22,128 nt of DNA from positions 1 through 22,128 of the IMG/VR virus record IMGVR_UViG_3300045933_000100, one strand, 5' to 3'. Positions 20,977 through 22,128 of this stretch are shown here, piece after piece. The position numbers were made by a program, and so were the translations under genes. Source of the stretch: a virus. Numbering within the stretch: the first letter of the stretch is position 1; each line of letters starts with the position of its first letter. The notes under the pieces are model-generated. The model searched no databases and was not told the DNA's origin. It saw nothing but the letters and a program-made list of their open reading frames with translations.

Positions 20977-21180
20977 CGTTCGGAACCAGCGAAGCCATTT
21001 AGGTGTACTCCCTTCAGGTGGTGGTGTGTCGTCATGGCGAATCTGAAAGCTCGCGATCTCGCCGAGATCCTCGACTTTTCTCCGCGGGCAGTCGAGGCGG
21101 CATTTATTGTGGTGTTTCGGACAGGCGCGGATGAGCTTCGCGCTGAGACTGCCCGAGGTCGGCTGCGGCGCATCGCTCAT
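20971..21180 (-). CDS. Small Cys/His-containing protein in tail operon
   Basis: 69 residues from ATG 21180 (ATGA overlap with the preceding tail gene stop). SAKLIRACPKHHNKCRLDCP holds C-P-x-H-H-x2-C-x3-C, a possible zinc site, followed by a charged and Pro-rich tail (HDDTPPPEGSTPKWLRWF). Its stop overlaps by 6 nt the 3' end of the homing endonuclease gene. Not recognised. I prefer it to the overlapping plus-strand frame at 21034-21303 because of strand, start overlap and codon use. Its last 20 or so codons are less G+C-rich, perhaps altered by the insertion next to it. Confidence 0.6.
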   Translation of the reverse strand: MSDAPQPTSGSLSAKLIRACPKHHNKCRLDCPRRKVEDLGEIASFQIRHDDTPPPEGSTPKWLRWFRTS

Positions 21181-22128
21181 CCGATGATCGTCGCCAATCG
21201 GGCAGGGATGGCCACCGCGGGCGTGACAGGGTACGGCACGCGCACACGGAAGGTGAGCGCCAGCCCGAGCATGATCTCAGCTGGCCACTCGGTTGTCGGG
21301 TAGGGCGCCGTGATCGGTCCGTCGTCGGCCTCGAAGACGCGCGCCGTCAGGTGCACGAGTCCGGTGCCTGGCGGATCATCGGCACTATCGACCGCGTGGT
21401 CGGGTGTCACGTGCGTCTGGCACACCTGCACCATGAGCGTGCTGCTGCCCTTGGCCCACGTCTCTTCGTGCAGCACGGTAAGCGGGTCGACCGGGGTCGT
21501 CGCGCTCAGGTCGGCCACAGTGATGCTCGACGGATCGCCGTAGCTCGTCGGCCCAGCGTAGGTCAGGATGTGCAGCAGCAGATCGTCGCTGGTATTCAGG
21601 TCGAGCGGCGGCACCTCGAGCGTCTGCTGCCCAGTCGACAGGTCGGCGATAAAGACATAGTCATCGTCCGGGTCCGGCGGCCAGTAGGCCAGGTCGCTGG
21701 GCAACAGATGCCCGTCCGAGCCGTTGTAGGCGAAGTAGCCGCCCAGCCCGTCGTACCTGGTGCCGACATTCTCACGCTTGCTTCTCGAGCCCGTCGCCAC
21801 CCACCAGAACACCTGGCTGGTCTTGAGCGACATCGCACCCGTGCCGCCATACGGCAGATAGTCGAGAAAATTGCCTGACCAGTCGTTGGGCTCGAAGCAC
21901 AGGGCGAAGCCGCGGTAGTCGTATTCAGAGTCGAGCGGATTGTTGAGCGTGAAGCTATAGCTCGAGAGCTCGGTGCCGTCGACCGGACGCCCAACGGCGG
22001 TCAGCGACGACATCATGTTCGGCTTCGTCGGCGTAATCGGGGTGGGGGCAGTTGGCGGGCTCGCGATCCACGAACTGATGAATGGCCAGCGCTGCCGCAC
22101 GGTGGCGTTGCCAGGCGTGTCGTAGCCG
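21177..22128 (-). CDS. Tail-region structural protein (5' end outside window), unknown fold
   Basis: The frame is open to the window edge (first visible residues GYDTPGNATVRQRWPF), so the gene probably begins upstream; GTG 22100 is only the first start codon in the window. At least 317 residues. Rich in Asp, Tyr, Trp, Pro and Gly: PNDWSGNFLDYLPYGGTGAM, SQVFWWVATGSRSKR, YWPPDPDDDYVFIADL, ending in beta segments with LMVQVCQTHVTPDHAVD and TGLVHLTARVFEADDG. The composition is typical of virion-surface or baseplate proteins. Function not recognised; placement upstream of fibre-like genes on the same strand supports a tail role. Confidence 0.7.
   Translation of the reverse strand, partial: GYDTPGNATVRQRWPFISSWIASPPTAPTPITPTKPNMMSSLTAVGRPVDGTELSSYSFTLNNPLDSEYDYRGFALCFEPNDWSGNFLDYLPYGGTGAMSLKTSQVFWWVATGSRSKRENVGTRYDGLGGYFAYNGSDGHLLPSDLAYWPPDPDDDYVFIADLSTGQQTLEVPPLDLNTSDDLLLHILTYAGPTSYGDPSSITVADLSATTPVDPLTVLHEETWAKGSSTLMVQVCQTHVTPDHAVDSADDPPGTGLVHLTARVFEADDGPITAPYPTTEWPAEIMLGLALTFRVRVPYPVTPAVAIPARLATIIG

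Noticed and set aside
21034-21303. 89-residue plus-strand frame starting MANLKARDLAEILDF
   Set aside because: Plausible opening, but it is antisense to two minus-strand genes joined by ATGA, has no ribosome site I could identify and ends in tail-gene antisense.

Overview
The window reads as about 22 kb of a temperate tailed phage (Caudoviricetes, HK97-fold capsid, probably siphovirus-like) from a G+C-rich bacterial host. I recognise the major capsid protein (cut by the left edge), prohead protease, portal, Mu F-type minor head protein, both terminase subunits, a RecT-like annealing protein, a VRR-NUC nuclease, a lytic transglycosylase, a Cro/repressor-type switch, a tyrosine integrase, a ParB-like protein, a putative cysteine-peptidase endolysin beside small membrane proteins, and several tail-tip or fibre proteins. 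The host phylum cannot be fixed from this sequence. A GAAC-N4-GTTC element before the integrase resembles the SOS box of Gram-positive bacteria. I see no rRNA, tRNA, CRISPR array or insertion sequence.

Layout. (1) 12058 down to 1, minus strand: one long early-to-late operon. It starts at a strong promoter (TTGACA-17-TACTAT) with a Cro-like gene, passes a run of very small genes, then a transglycosylase, VRR-NUC, small zinc-type proteins, RecT-like and replication-type proteins, TerS, TerL, HNH, portal, methyltransferase, Mu F-like protein, glycosyltransferase, Com-like zinc protein, protease and capsid. Most neighbours overlap by 1 to 8 nt (ATGA, GTGA or TTGA), so translation is probably coupled. 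(2) 12153 to 13842, plus strand: CI-type repressor and integrase. (3) 13843 to 14045: intergenic region with repeats and two hairpins, a good candidate for attP and regulation. (4) 14046 to 16737, plus strand: ParB-like protein and four uncharacterised genes. (5) 16727 to 22128, minus strand: tail proteins transcribed toward a lysis module. A LAGLIDADG-type homing endonuclease gene lies in the opposite direction inside the tail operon.

How it fits together. The repressor and Cro-like protein face each other across a 20-bp inverted repeat made of two -35 boxes, and an operator palindrome overlaps the -10 of the lytic promoter. The capsid gene leaves the left edge and a tail gene enters from the right, so the missing head-tail connector, tail tube and tape-measure genes should lie between these edges on a circular map. 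Phage genes lie on both sides of the integrase/attP-like region, as expected for a free or circular phage genome rather than a prophage integrated at that site.

Most unusual points: about 60 copies of the palindrome CTCGAG by hand count, several times the number expected from composition; a glycosyltransferase, a methyltransferase and a Com-like protein embedded in the head operon; and a run of coupled micro-genes, including a 47-residue membrane protein.
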